Positions 8,290-16,127 of a DNA stretch of 42,765 bases are shown one piece after another. A program made the translations under genes and the position numbers. The stretch covers positions 1 through 42,765 of the forward strand of contig JAGOHK010000032.1 in assembly GCA_017996175.1 (NCBI GenBank). Direction: 5' to 3'. A model generated the notes under the pieces. The model made no database searches. It was given only the letters and a program-made list of their open reading frames with translations, and was not told the DNA's origin. This stretch comes from Leptospiraceae bacterium. GTDB taxonomy: Bacteria; Spirochaetota; Leptospiria; Leptospirales; Leptospiraceae. Positions within the stretch are counted from its first letter, which is position 1; each line of letters begins with the position of its first letter.

Positions 8290-10221
8290 TTAAAGAACCG
8301 CAGATACCATAAAATAAAAATACCTAGATGTAGGCTCAAAATTGTAACGACCAGCCTCACCAACTTGCCGAATATTCCGAACTGCATCTTGCGCTTGAAT
8401 AAGCGAAAATCCAGACCAAATAGAAATATGTTCACTATAATTGTAAACCCATGTAATATCGTATTGATAAAACAAACGTTTCCCTAAATGGGAATTTGCA
8501 TTGTATTTAAATCTTTCATTGTCTAGACTTTCGGAACTACCACCAGTTACCGCACCGCCAGCTACATTGTACCAAGCATCCTGGGATTTTGCTTTCAGTA
8601 TATCATAAGCGGCTAATATGAATGTGCCGTATTTCTCTGTTTTATAATTGGCACGAACAGAGTAAGACTTGACGTTCTGGAAACCAACAATGGTTGATTG
8701 ACCATTCATAACATTCCAGTAAGGTAATGTCCCAGCAACTTGTCCAAATAGCGGATTCCAAGTACTAGACACTCCGTCTTTTCTATTTGCATCGCCAGAG
8801 GCATACGTATATCCAACACCAAGACGAAGATTGTCTAAAACAAGAAAGCCTGTTTCAGCAGAGATGAACTTTGAATCATAACGTATTTTCTCTTTATAAA
8901 TTCTTTGGCTATCATACTTGACTTGTGCGTAATCCCAACTAGCATTTATACTTTCTCCCGTTTTTCCGGTTTGAAATGCAGACTCGATTGTCCAATCCCA
9001 AAGTTTTCCCTTCGGCAAATTGTTGTTATTCGTTCGATTCGTAATTCTAAATCCAGTTGTTAATAAATTATCTCTTTGTCTTTGTCTATCTTCCGTAGTA
9101 ATCTGGGCATTTGGTAGAGGATAAGCAGGAGTAGTCGCAGGAATCCATTTTTTATGCAAACCAAATGCATAAAGATCTATCAAAAAGTATTCCCAGGGTT
9201 TAATAGTATTATATGTCCCAGTAAAATAAGCATCATCGATACTTCCTCTTGCTCTTCCATTTGTTGTAATAACTCCGCCCGGTGCACTATGCTGTTCTGA
9301 AAGTGTACTTCCAAAGACATGAGAAGAGAAATACTTACTTTCGTACATAAAACGAATTCCATCAAAGGAAAAACCGTTATTCAGCCAATTCAAAGGACCT
9401 AATAATTTTAAATCACCATAAGCAAAAATCTGCCTTCCAATTTGAATATTTAAAGGTAGTTTGTCAGATTTTTTTAACATAATATAAGCTTCTCTTATAT
9501 CTGTACTTGACCTTTGCACTCTTGCTAAATCTGTAGATGGTGTTGGGGAAATGGTGGTACTAGTCGGAGCAGTTATATCTCTTCCCGCATTTGTGTACGC
9601 ATAACGAGGATCACCCCCTGAACCAGAATTTTGAGAGCCACCCCATAGTCTTGCATCTTGTATTGTCACCTTTGCAGAAAAATAAGGCGATGGATCCAGT
9701 AAAAACCAAAGCTGCGTATTCTGACCAGTGAAGTTTGAGTAATCATCCGTATTTCGATTGAAATCCGCATTTTGTCTAGATTCAAATCTGGGGCGAATAT
9801 GAAATCCCACCTTTAACTTATCATCTATCCAAAATAACTGACTCTTACGAAGTGCTCCCATTTGTTCGGGGGTAACGAATATTGATCGCAAGTGTTCAAT
9901 ATTCATATTTCCTTTCTGATCGCTTTTATACGATTCAGGTAAAACAGGATTAGCCGCTTCTTTCACTGGTGTGGGTTGCGCATCTTTCGCTTCTGTTACA
10001 GTTTTTGCGTCTACTGGCTGTTTTGCGGGCTCAGAAACAACTTCCTTTACCTCTGTTGGATTAGCAGGTGAGTTTATAGGAGCCGACTTGGCTGGGACTT
10101 CCTTTGACTCTTTCGCAGGATTAGCTTCTTTTATTTCCTGAGAAATAAGTCCTGAAAAGGAAATCAATAGAAATATAGAGAAGCTAATGGTTATTAGTTT
10201 ATTTAACATTTTTTTGTACAA
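8290..10221 (-). CDS. Alginate-export-family outer-membrane beta-barrel porin
   Basis: A 643-residue outer-membrane protein. A signal peptide is followed by a low-complexity Pro/Ala/Lys/Glu linker (about 30-95), then a barrel domain of the alginate-export (AlgE-like) type. Visible family features are KVGFHIRPRFESRQN, QNTQLWFLLDPSPYFSAKV and QIGRQIFAYGDLKLLG, many alternating aromatic strands, and a C-terminal strand ending FYFMVSAVL. No alginate genes are nearby; the family also serves as general anion or nitrite-type porins. The TTG at 10221 is favoured because AGGAC lies 7 bases ahead; ATG 10209 is the alternative. It overlaps the nrfA stop and is likely co-transcribed with nrfHA, so passage of nitrite or ammonium is a reasonable guess. 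Confidence 0.8.
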   Translation of the reverse strand: MYKKMLNKLITISFSIFLLISFSGLISQEIKEANPAKESKEVPAKSAPINSPANPTEVKEVVSEPAKQPVDAKTVTEAKDAQPTPVKEAANPVLPESYKSDQKGNMNIEHLRSIFVTPEQMGALRKSQLFWIDDKLKVGFHIRPRFESRQNADFNRNTDDYSNFTGQNTQLWFLLDPSPYFSAKVTIQDARLWGGSQNSGSGGDPRYAYTNAGRDITAPTSTTISPTPSTDLARVQRSSTDIREAYIMLKKSDKLPLNIQIGRQIFAYGDLKLLGPLNWLNNGFSFDGIRFMYESKYFSSHVFGSTLSEQHSAPGGVITTNGRARGSIDDAYFTGTYNTIKPWEYFLIDLYAFGLHKKWIPATTPAYPLPNAQITTEDRQRQRDNLLTTGFRITNRTNNNNLPKGKLWDWTIESAFQTGKTGESINASWDYAQVKYDSQRIYKEKIRYDSKFISAETGFLVLDNLRLGVGYTYASGDANRKDGVSSTWNPLFGQVAGTLPYWNVMNGQSTIVGFQNVKSYSVRANYKTEKYGTFILAAYDILKAKSQDAWYNVAGGAVTGGSSESLDNERFKYNANSHLGKRLFYQYDITWVYNYSEHISIWSGFSLIQAQDAVRNIRQVGEAGRYNFEPTSRYFYFMVSAVL

Positions 10222-11629
10222 TTAGTTGTCCTTGTCTTGCATAGTCTATAGCCTCTGCTAGAATCCGTAAGGATTCACCGGGTGCATGGAATCCCATTGA
10301 GTTCTCTGCTGCAACAAAATCAACTCTCCATTGTGCTTTTCGATGCAAGTTACGTGCCATTTCGAGGGAAACATCAGTAGCACCTCTGCCCTTAGCCGCT
10401 TCGATGTCTTTAATTAAAGCTACAGTAGCACCCTCAGCTTTGAGTAATAAATCTTTTGTTCTATCTTGGATAATCTCTACTCTTGCTTTAATTTCTTTTT
10501 CGGGATAACGATGACAAGTCTCACAAGACGCTGCAACATTTAGCATAGGGCTTCGAACATGGTGATCGCTGACTTTGATTGCACCTTCTCTTTTGTAAGG
10601 CATGTGGCAATCAGCACACGATACTCCACTCCTAGCGTGAATCCCCTGGCTCCAAGTTTCAAATTCAGGATGTTGCGCCTTCAGCACCTTAGCCCCTGAT
10701 TTTTTATGTTCGAAGTCCTTCCATGCTACATCGTCATAGTATTTTTCGATTTGCTCCATTTTAAGTCCATTGTGCCAAGGGTAGGTTAGGTTTTTTTCTG
10801 GTCCTTTGAAATAATACTCTACGTGACACTGACCACAAACAAAAGAGCGCATTTCTTGACGGGAAGCCATTTTGTTTACATCGTAATCTCCTTTCTTTCC
10901 TTCTTTACGCCATCGCTCAATGCTTGGTAAATGAGGAGTTGGCGCTGTAGATTTTGCAAGATTGCGGATACCATTGATAAACCCCGGACGATTTACTTCC
11001 AACTGCATTGTATTTACATTATGACAATCCACACAAGATACTGGATGAGATACATTTTTTGCTGCATCCTTGTAAGACATAGCGCATACTACGTCGAAAC
11101 CTTTCTGAATTTGAGCTTCCTTTTGATTGTCTGGAACTCCAGCTTTCTTTCCTTCTGATCTATAATACGGAATTACCGAAGCATGGCAATGCAAACAAGC
11201 ACCTGGTTGTTTGAATTGTTTTACTCTTTCGGTTTCAGTTTGATCTTGCAGCATATAAGCATGTCCTCTTTCTTCTCTAAAATCAATACCGAACGCATAA
11301 CCGGCAAACAACTCTCGAAGAAGCGGATCATCATCTAGTTTTTGAAATGCTTCACTTCCACCGTGTTTAGTTCGCTCAATGTCAACCGTTCTTTTGTAAC
11401 TATCGTATTGACGAGGAAAATTTTTTCCCCACTCAGCAGGATCAATTGTATCTTCTGTCAAATTTACAACTCGAAATACATGGTCTTTTGCTTCTGCTTT
11501 TCTTTCTAGAATATTTCCAAATAATAACATGATAGCAAAAACAACCACGGCAACAGATGCCAATAATCCGATTAAGATTTTTCGATCCCCACTTTCTATT
11601 TTTTTGAGTAAACTTTCTATCCAGCTCAT
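10199..11629 (-). CDS. nrfA: Cytochrome c nitrite reductase, catalytic subunit NrfA
   Basis: Periplasmic pentahaem enzyme reducing nitrite to ammonium with six electrons. Five haem motifs are present: CLHCH (145), CVDCH (199), CGQCH (265), CADCH (338) and CETCH (369). In most NrfA the first, catalytic haem is held by CxxCK; here it is CxxCH, a variant known from Campylobacter-type NrfA. RGHAYMLQD upstream of haem 1, QCHVEYYF at haem 3 and WHNGLKMEQIEKYYD match family regions around the active site and calcium site. An uncleaved N-terminal anchor (about 17-37) tethers it to the membrane. ATG 11629 follows AGGAGTTAGAA. The nrfH gene is 13 bases upstream. Confidence 0.93.
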   Translation of the reverse strand: MSWIESLLKKIESGDRKILIGLLASVAVVVFAIMLLFGNILERKAEAKDHVFRVVNLTEDTIDPAEWGKNFPRQYDSYKRTVDIERTKHGGSEAFQKLDDDPLLRELFAGYAFGIDFREERGHAYMLQDQTETERVKQFKQPGACLHCHASVIPYYRSEGKKAGVPDNQKEAQIQKGFDVVCAMSYKDAAKNVSHPVSCVDCHNVNTMQLEVNRPGFINGIRNLAKSTAPTPHLPSIERWRKEGKKGDYDVNKMASRQEMRSFVCGQCHVEYYFKGPEKNLTYPWHNGLKMEQIEKYYDDVAWKDFEHKKSGAKVLKAQHPEFETWSQGIHARSGVSCADCHMPYKREGAIKVSDHHVRSPMLNVAASCETCHRYPEKEIKARVEIIQDRTKDLLLKAEGATVALIKDIEAAKGRGATDVSLEMARNLHRKAQWRVDFVAAENSMGFHAPGESLRILAEAIDYARQGQLIVQKNVK

Positions 11630-11642
11630 TTCTAACTCCTAT

Positions 11643-12113
11643 TTATTTAGTTGGTCCATGTCCGACTGCGGCATGGCAATGAATACAATTTAGTTGCGAT
11701 TTATCGTCATTACCCGTATGAATTTCGGAAACAAATTTTTGGTGGCAATTCACACAGTTTTCTAATAGAATTTTTCGATTTGATTCTCGAATACGAATTG
11801 GTTCATGATAATCATAAAAAGTAAATCCCTTCGAATGCCAAAATCCGTTATTTGCTTTGCTAATATACTTCGCAACGATATTAGTCGGTGTATGGCAACC
11901 ATTACAAGTTGCATTTGCATGATGACTTGCCTTTTGCCACCCATCATAATGCTCGCGCATAACGTGACAATTAGCACATACCTTTGGATCATCTGATAAA
12001 TAGGCTGCACCCTCTGCAAAATAAAATGTGTAAGCACCAAGTCCAAACATGGTTCCCAGGGAAATTGTTACAATAAGTAAGGCAATTGATTTTGGAAAAT
12101 TACTTTGCGGCAT
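11643..12113 (-). CDS. nrfH: NrfH, tetrahaem quinol-oxidising membrane cytochrome c
   Basis: NapC/NirT-family cytochrome that takes electrons from the menaquinol pool and passes them to NrfA. The 156 residues carry one N-terminal membrane helix (about 8-32) and four haem motifs: CANCH (46), CNGCH (70), CVNCH (120) and CIHCH (143). The length and the number of haems match NrfH. It is directly followed by nrfA, giving the standard nrfHA order. No strong ribosome site precedes ATG 12113. A CRP/FNR-type palindrome lies 65-86 bases upstream. Confidence 0.93.
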   Translation of the reverse strand: MPQSNFPKSIALLIVTISLGTMFGLGAYTFYFAEGAAYLSDDPKVCANCHVMREHYDGWQKASHHANATCNGCHTPTNIVAKYISKANNGFWHSKGFTFYDYHEPIRIRESNRKILLENCVNCHQKFVSEIHTGNDDKSQLNCIHCHAAVGHGPTK

Positions 12114-12177
12114 ATTGTAAATGTTGAAAAACTTAGACTATAAACGCAAGTATTTCCTTAAAAAAAAGTCATAAAAG

Positions 12178-12199
12178 AAGTATGACAATTATCATACTT
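12178..12199. promoter_or_regulatory. CRP/FNR-type palindrome upstream of nrfHA
   Basis: Perfect 8-bp arms AAGTATGA and TCATACTT flank six bases. The core TGA-N6-TCA has the spacing of the CRP/FNR superfamily (FNR, NnrR, HcpR and others). It lies 65-86 bases ahead of the nrfH start, on the proper side for activation of a nitrite-reducing operon. A possible minus-strand -10 (TATAGT, about 12139-12144) lies between. The regulator is not in this window. Confidence 0.55.
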
Positions 12200-12310
12200 G
12201 AAATACATGAATTACGGACTATGTAAAAGCAAAGATCGTAGTCCTCACAGAGTTTATCGAAGTGTTTGCAAAGAGTATTAACATATTCGACTTGGCTCCA
12301 CCCGCTTTCG

Positions 12311-12484
12311 CCCAATGTCATTAAGTTAAGAAACTACGCAAAAGATTACCACATTATGTTGCGCCCCAAAGAAGCAACATTGAGTTAGAACACCGATGGA
12401 CACGGATAAAAGATTAAGGATTATTAGATCCATCCGTGTTTATAGCCTTGGCGTGTGTTCATCCCTGGTGAAAAATCCTTAATC
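12311..12484. repeat. Composite intergenic repeat
   Basis: It contains CCCAATGTCATTAAGTTAAG, AAAGATTACCACATTATG, the ATGTTGC hairpin (12356-12380), ACACCGATGGACACGGAT and AAAGATTAAGGATTATTAG. Inverted partners follow (CATCCGTGTTTATAG, and AATCCTTAATC at 12473-12483). Modules are shared with 3590-3733 and 14260-14440. A left portion at about 12208 (TGAATTACGGACTATGTAAA) resembles the outer end of the 18425 element. The remainder of the 12114-12532 gap holds only the palindrome described separately. Confidence 0.65.
12356..12380 (+). repeat. ATGTTGC...GCAACAT hairpin repeat, copy 2
   Basis: Seven-bp arms around GCCCCAAAGAA. It is identical over 25 bases to 14292-14316 and inverted relative to 3669-3692. 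Confidence 0.8.
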
Positions 12485-12532
12485 ATTTTTACTTTGCATA
12501 GAAATATCCCTAGGCAGTATGGAAATATCTCA

Positions 12533-13030
12533 ATGGAATCACTTTACATAGAATACAAAGCAGAACAGAGAAAATACAAATTATTTGTGCCGATCCTCAG
12601 ATACTTTGGATTTTTGATGTTAGGACTTTATTTATATCTTTTATTTTCTGTAAAAGGTTTAGACCCAAAGTATTTTTTACTCAATATATATGCGATGTAC
12701 TGCAATGTATCGGTGATGATTTTATTTCAATACTACAAAGTTCCAAGATTATTCGAAAACCTATTTTCGAAAGATAAATCCCTAGTGTTTGAATCATATC
12801 GGATAATCCATGATAACCGCTCTGACGTATATAAATCCTTCCTAATAGAATTGTTCGGAAGAAATTTTACAGAGGAACAATTACAATATGGACTGGAAGA
12901 AATAAAATATCTTATTCTTTCCCAAGACAGACTAGAGTGGAGAAAAATAGGCAAACTTTACTTTGCCGTATTTTTTGTTATTTCGATTCTATTATTTTAT
13001 TTTCTATTTCCTATCGAAACAGTAAATTAA
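12533..13030 (+). CDS. Hypothetical membrane protein
   Basis: A protein of about 165 residues that I do not recognise. Two neighbouring hydrophobic segments lie near the N terminus (RYFGFLMLGLYLYLLFSV and ILFQYY-adjacent helices) and one at the C terminus (IGKLYFAVFFVISILLFYFL), with a charged, probably cytoplasmic stretch between them. The frame is open from 12455, but the early part lies inside a repeat element, so ATG 12533 (MESLYIEYKAEQRKY) is preferred; GGAA sits 8 bases upstream. The 3' end overlaps the convergent glycosyltransferase gene by 4 bases. No function is proposed. Confidence 0.6.
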   Translation: MESLYIEYKAEQRKYKLFVPILRYFGFLMLGLYLYLLFSVKGLDPKYFLLNIYAMYCNVSVMILFQYYKVPRLFENLFSKDKSLVFESYRIIHDNRSDVYKSFLIELFGRNFTEEQLQYGLEEIKYLILSQDRLEWRKIGKLYFAVFFVISILLFYFLFPIETVN

Positions 13031-13779
13031 GCTTGTTTCTTTTCGAAAATTTTAAATTTACCAAGACCCATTTTTTGTAAGCGGTAAATGATACTTACAC
13101 TCAGAACGCCTAATCCATATTTTACGCTGCGGCTAAAATTAATGGAAGATGCTTCTGGGAAATACTTAGTCGGACAAGTAACCTCGCCGATTTCAAAACC
13201 TTCATAAAATATTTGTCCAATCATTTGGTTATCAAAAACAAAATCATCCGAGTTTACTTCGTAATTAGTTTTGAGTAATACTTCTTTGGAAAACGCGCGA
13301 TAGCCTGTATGGTATTCGGAAAGTTTTTGTCCCATTAAAATATTTTGAAATAAAGTCAAACAACGATTGAAAAAATATTTGTAGAGTGGCATACCACCTT
13401 TTAACGCTCCTGTTCCCAAAATACGAGAGGCAAATACGACAGGATATAAACCCTGAGATATAATACTTGCCATCGCAGTAATAAGCATCGGTGTATATTG
13501 ATAATCAGGGTGTAGCATAATGACAATATCCGCTCCCAATTTTAGAGCAGTATTATAACAAGTTTTTTGATTTCCACCGTAACCTTTGTTTTTCTCATGT
13601 ACGATTACATGTTTGATTCCTACTTTCTTTGCTACGTCTGCCGTATTATCAGGACTTGCATCATCGACTAAAATCACTTCATCGACTATATCGAAAGGAA
13701 TTTCTTTGTAAGTTTTTTCTAAGGTAAGTGCTGCTTTATATGCGGGTAATACTACTACGACTTTTTTTTTGTTAATCAT
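13027..13779 (-). CDS. Family 2 glycosyltransferase (DPM/polyprenyl-phosphate type)
   Basis: GT-A fold enzyme predicted to move a sugar from a nucleotide donor to a polyprenyl phosphate or glycan acceptor. Motifs run in order: VVVVLPAYKAALTLEKTYKE (donor binding), DEVILVDDASPDNT (first Asp pair), NKGYGGNQKTCYNTAL, MLHPDYQY in the DxD region, and a C-terminal GYRAFSKEVL. About 250 residues without a long membrane tail make it a soluble or peripheral DPM1-like enzyme. The frame is open to 13815; ATG 13779 (MINKKKVVVV) was chosen because the sequence begins right at the domain and AGCAGAG lies ahead. The acceptor is unknown; lipopolysaccharide or glycolipid synthesis is plausible. Confidence 0.85.
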   Translation of the reverse strand: MINKKKVVVVLPAYKAALTLEKTYKEIPFDIVDEVILVDDASPDNTADVAKKVGIKHVIVHEKNKGYGGNQKTCYNTALKLGADIVIMLHPDYQYTPMLITAMASIISQGLYPVVFASRILGTGALKGGMPLYKYFFNRCLTLFQNILMGQKLSEYHTGYRAFSKEVLLKTNYEVNSDDFVFDNQMIGQIFYEGFEIGEVTCPTKYFPEASSINFSRSVKYGLGVLSVSIIYRLQKMGLGKFKIFEKKQA

Positions 13780-13874
13780 ATCTCTGCTTCTTATACTAGA
13801 TTGGGCATAAATCAATTTGATTTATGCCATAAGTTAAAGAGAAAAATAAGGATAGAGAAAAAGGCAATCTATTT

Positions 13875-14195
13875 TTATTGTTCTAAAGTCGCACTCATCG
13901 GTCCTTTTGAATCAGCCATGCGAGGATCTGGTCCAAATTCATGAATTCTATCCTGCACATGTTCGGCATGTTCCAACTCTCCTGTAAATACAATGGTTTT
14001 CTTTTCAGTATCAACTTCCACTGCATGTTGAAATGCTTTTTCCATAGACATTTGACAAATTTCCATCAGCATCTCTATCACATAATCATAAGTATGAAAA
14101 TCATCGTCCCAAAGCACAACCTTCCATGGTCCACCGGGTTCTCTAGGTTTTATTTCTGAATCAATATCTATGTCGGGTAAAGCTGTTGCAGGCAT
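13875..14195 (-). CDS. clpS: ClpS, Clp protease adaptor (N-end rule)
   Basis: Adaptor that delivers proteins with destabilising N-terminal residues to the ClpA/ClpC-ClpP protease in the cytoplasm. The 106 residues include the binding-site signature PWKVVLWDDDFHTYDYVIEM (the Asp pair and Tyr of the N-degron pocket), MEKAFQHAVEVDTEKKTIV and ELEHAEHVQDRI, all in family order. The flexible N-terminal tail is about 20 residues, as usual. No clpA gene is adjacent. It probably forms its own transcription unit downstream of a repeat-filled gap. Confidence 0.92.
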   Translation of the reverse strand: MPATALPDIDIDSEIKPREPGGPWKVVLWDDDFHTYDYVIEMLMEICQMSMEKAFQHAVEVDTEKKTIVFTGELEHAEHVQDRIHEFGPDPRMADSKGPMSATLEQ

Positions 14196-14259
14196 ATTGA
14201 CACTAGATTTTACTAGAACGGCTATTTTGTCATGCTTAATATTTCACGATTACGAGCCG

Positions 14260-14440
14260 CCCAATGTCATTAAGATAAAGATTACCACATTATGTTGCGC
14301 CCCAAAGAAGCAACATTGAGTTAGAACACCGAGGACACCAATAAAAGATACGATTGTTTTTTTAGTATTCGTAACTTTATTTGCATCCTTTATCCTTTTT
14401 TGATCGTTCCTTTATAGGTGCGCATCGGTGGTAATCTTTG
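14260..14440. repeat. Composite intergenic repeat
   Basis: CCCAATGTCATTAAG, AAAGATTACCACATTATG, the ATGTTGC hairpin (14292-14316), then ACACCGAGGACACCAATAAAAG. The inverted partner ATCGGTGGTAATCTTTG closes it at 14424-14440. Its left half is nearly identical to the composite at 12311. It fills most of the gap between clpS and the NeuB-like gene; nothing else is visible there. Confidence 0.7.
14292..14316 (+). repeat. ATGTTGC...GCAACAT hairpin repeat, copy 3
   Basis: Identical to 12356-12380 and inverted relative to 3669-3692. Confidence 0.8.
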
Positions 14441-14486
14441 AAATTCTTTCGACTAAAGACGTGTTAGTTTTTTAAAAAATCTTCCG

Positions 14487-15512
14487 ATGATTTCTATAAT
14501 GAACTTTAAAAAAGAAATAAATATAAATGGTAGAGTGATTTCTAAAAATCACAAACCTATGCTCGTAGCAGAAATTGGGCTTAATCATAATAATGATCTA
14601 GAAATCGGAAAACGAACAATTGCCGCAGCTAAAAAAGCGGGGGCAGATGCAGTAAAATTTCAATCGTATATTACAGAAGAATTCATTGACCCAAAAAGCT
14701 CTGACGCAAAATTCCTTTTCGATATATTTAAACAATATGAGCTTTCTGATTTCTTTCACAGGGAATTTCAAAAAACCGCACACGAGGAAGGGTTAGTTTT
14801 TTTCTCTACGCCGCTTTGTGTTTCAAGTGTAGATCTCCTTGTTAGCCTCAAAGTTCCTGTTTTAAAAATTGCATCAGGTGATATTGTAAATTCTGAATTA
14901 TTAGAAAAATGTGCAGCAAGCGGTTTACCATTATTTGTCTCAACTGGAGCTGCCGACTTACACGAAGTAACCCGTGCAGTGGAGTTTTTGGATTCTCAAA
15001 AAGTTTCCGAAATTTGTCTAATGCATTGTGTTTCTTTGTATCCAACGCCTCCTGAAAATCTAAACTTAAAAACGATTCAATTATTTTCTAGTATGTACGA
15101 TTTTCCAATTGGATTCTCCGATCATTCTGCTGGGACAATTGGGGCAGCAATCGCAATTGGATACGATGCTTGTGTAATCGAAAAACATTTTACCTTAGAC
15201 AAAACCCTTCCCGGTCCCGACCATACCATTTCTGTAAATCCTGAAGAAATGAAATCACTTGCGGATAATTGTGAATTAGCGTTTAAAATGAAGGGCGATA
15301 AAGTTAAAAAAGTAACGGAAGCTGAATTCAACGGAAGATTTTTTGGTAGACGTTCTCTTTATTTGCACGAACAAAAAGCAAAACCCATTGCAATGCGACC
15401 GGCACTTCATGTAAAAGATGATTATTCTGTGGATGCATGGAGTCATTTAACTTTTAAAGTGAGAGACTTTAACAAACTAAAACCAGGTGAACCAATTCGA
15501 TTGGATATTTGA
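14487..15512 (+). CDS. NeuB-family sialic-acid-type synthase
   Basis: Condenses phosphoenolpyruvate with an N-acyl hexosamine sugar to give a nine-carbon nonulosonic acid (sialic, legionaminic or pseudaminic acid type). The 341 residues include the TIM-barrel motifs PMLVAEIGLNHN, ADAVKFQSY, FFSTPLCVSSVDLL, LKIASGDI, GFSDHSAGTIGAAIAI and EKHFTLDKTLPGPDHTISV, then a C-terminal antifreeze/SAF-like domain (FGRRSLYL...). Catalytic and metal residues (Glu, Lys, His in these motifs) look intact. ATG 14487 or 14499 may be the start; neither has a clear ribosome site. Other nonulosonate genes are not adjacent, so the exact sugar is unresolved. Confidence 0.88.
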   Translation: MISIMNFKKEININGRVISKNHKPMLVAEIGLNHNNDLEIGKRTIAAAKKAGADAVKFQSYITEEFIDPKSSDAKFLFDIFKQYELSDFFHREFQKTAHEEGLVFFSTPLCVSSVDLLVSLKVPVLKIASGDIVNSELLEKCAASGLPLFVSTGAADLHEVTRAVEFLDSQKVSEICLMHCVSLYPTPPENLNLKTIQLFSSMYDFPIGFSDHSAGTIGAAIAIGYDACVIEKHFTLDKTLPGPDHTISVNPEEMKSLADNCELAFKMKGDKVKKVTEAEFNGRFFGRRSLYLHEQKAKPIAMRPALHVKDDYSVDAWSHLTFKVRDFNKLKPGEPIRLDI

Positions 15513-15558
15513 TTCAGATTCTGGTTGACAAAAAAAGGATTTAGACTAATTTCTAATC

Positions 15559-16116
15559 ATGCCATTTCCTGTGTTAGAAAATTCAGAAGTTCGAAAGTTG
15601 TTCTCTGCTATTTCTGTGGAAAATTATCACAGAATGAATGAGCTTGGCATCATAGAAGAAGATACCGAGTTAATAGAAGGAGTAATTGTTCATAAAATGA
15701 CTAAAGGACCTGACCATAGCTATTATTCCGATATATTATTTGAAGCTCTATCGAAGATACGACCGGCAAATACGATTATCCGCTCAGAGAAACCTCTAAC
15801 ACTTCTAAGAACCGTTCCTGAACCGGATATTTCTATCATCAAAGGAACGTTAGGCGATTTCAAAACAGTGAATCCAACAACAGCACTTCTTGTGGTTGAA
15901 ATTGCAAAGACATCACTCAATTATGATAGAGAAAAAATTCCTATCTATGCTGAGGCAAATATTGAAAACTACTGGATAGTGAATCTAGGCAAACGGGAAA
16001 TCGAAACTTATCAAAATCCAAAAAATGATAACTATTCTACTAAAATTATTTACACTGATCAAGATGTTATTTCTATTTTTGAAAAAGAAATTTACCTGAA
16101 AGAAATATTTAACTAA
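15559..16116 (+). CDS. Uma2-family (DUF820) nuclease-like protein
   Basis: A 185-residue protein of the PD-(D/E)xK Uma2/DUF820 family, a restriction-endonuclease-like fold common in multiple copies in cyanobacteria and some other lineages. Visible family features are the N-terminal DTELIEGVIV, EPDISIIKG with a candidate catalytic Asp, LLVVEIAKTSLNYDREKIPI holding Glu-x-Ala-x-Thr-Ser, and YAEANIENYWIVNL. Its cellular role is unknown; a transposon or repair link has been proposed for the family. It follows the NeuB-like gene by 46 bases and runs convergent to the CGP lipoprotein gene, 11 bases apart. Confidence 0.85.
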   Translation: MPFPVLENSEVRKLFSAISVENYHRMNELGIIEEDTELIEGVIVHKMTKGPDHSYYSDILFEALSKIRPANTIIRSEKPLTLLRTVPEPDISIIKGTLGDFKTVNPTTALLVVEIAKTSLNYDREKIPIYAEANIENYWIVNLGKREIETYQNPKNDNYSTKIIYTDQDVISIFEKEIYLKEIFN

Positions 16117-16127
16117 AAAAATACAAG

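Noticed and set aside
12455-12532. N-terminal extension of the hypothetical membrane protein
   Set aside because: The first part lies within an intergenic repeat element and is not membrane-protein-like; ATG 12533 fits better.
15524-15558. TTGACA before the Uma2 gene as a promoter
   Set aside because: No -10 box at 15-19 bases; candidates fall at 11 or 21.
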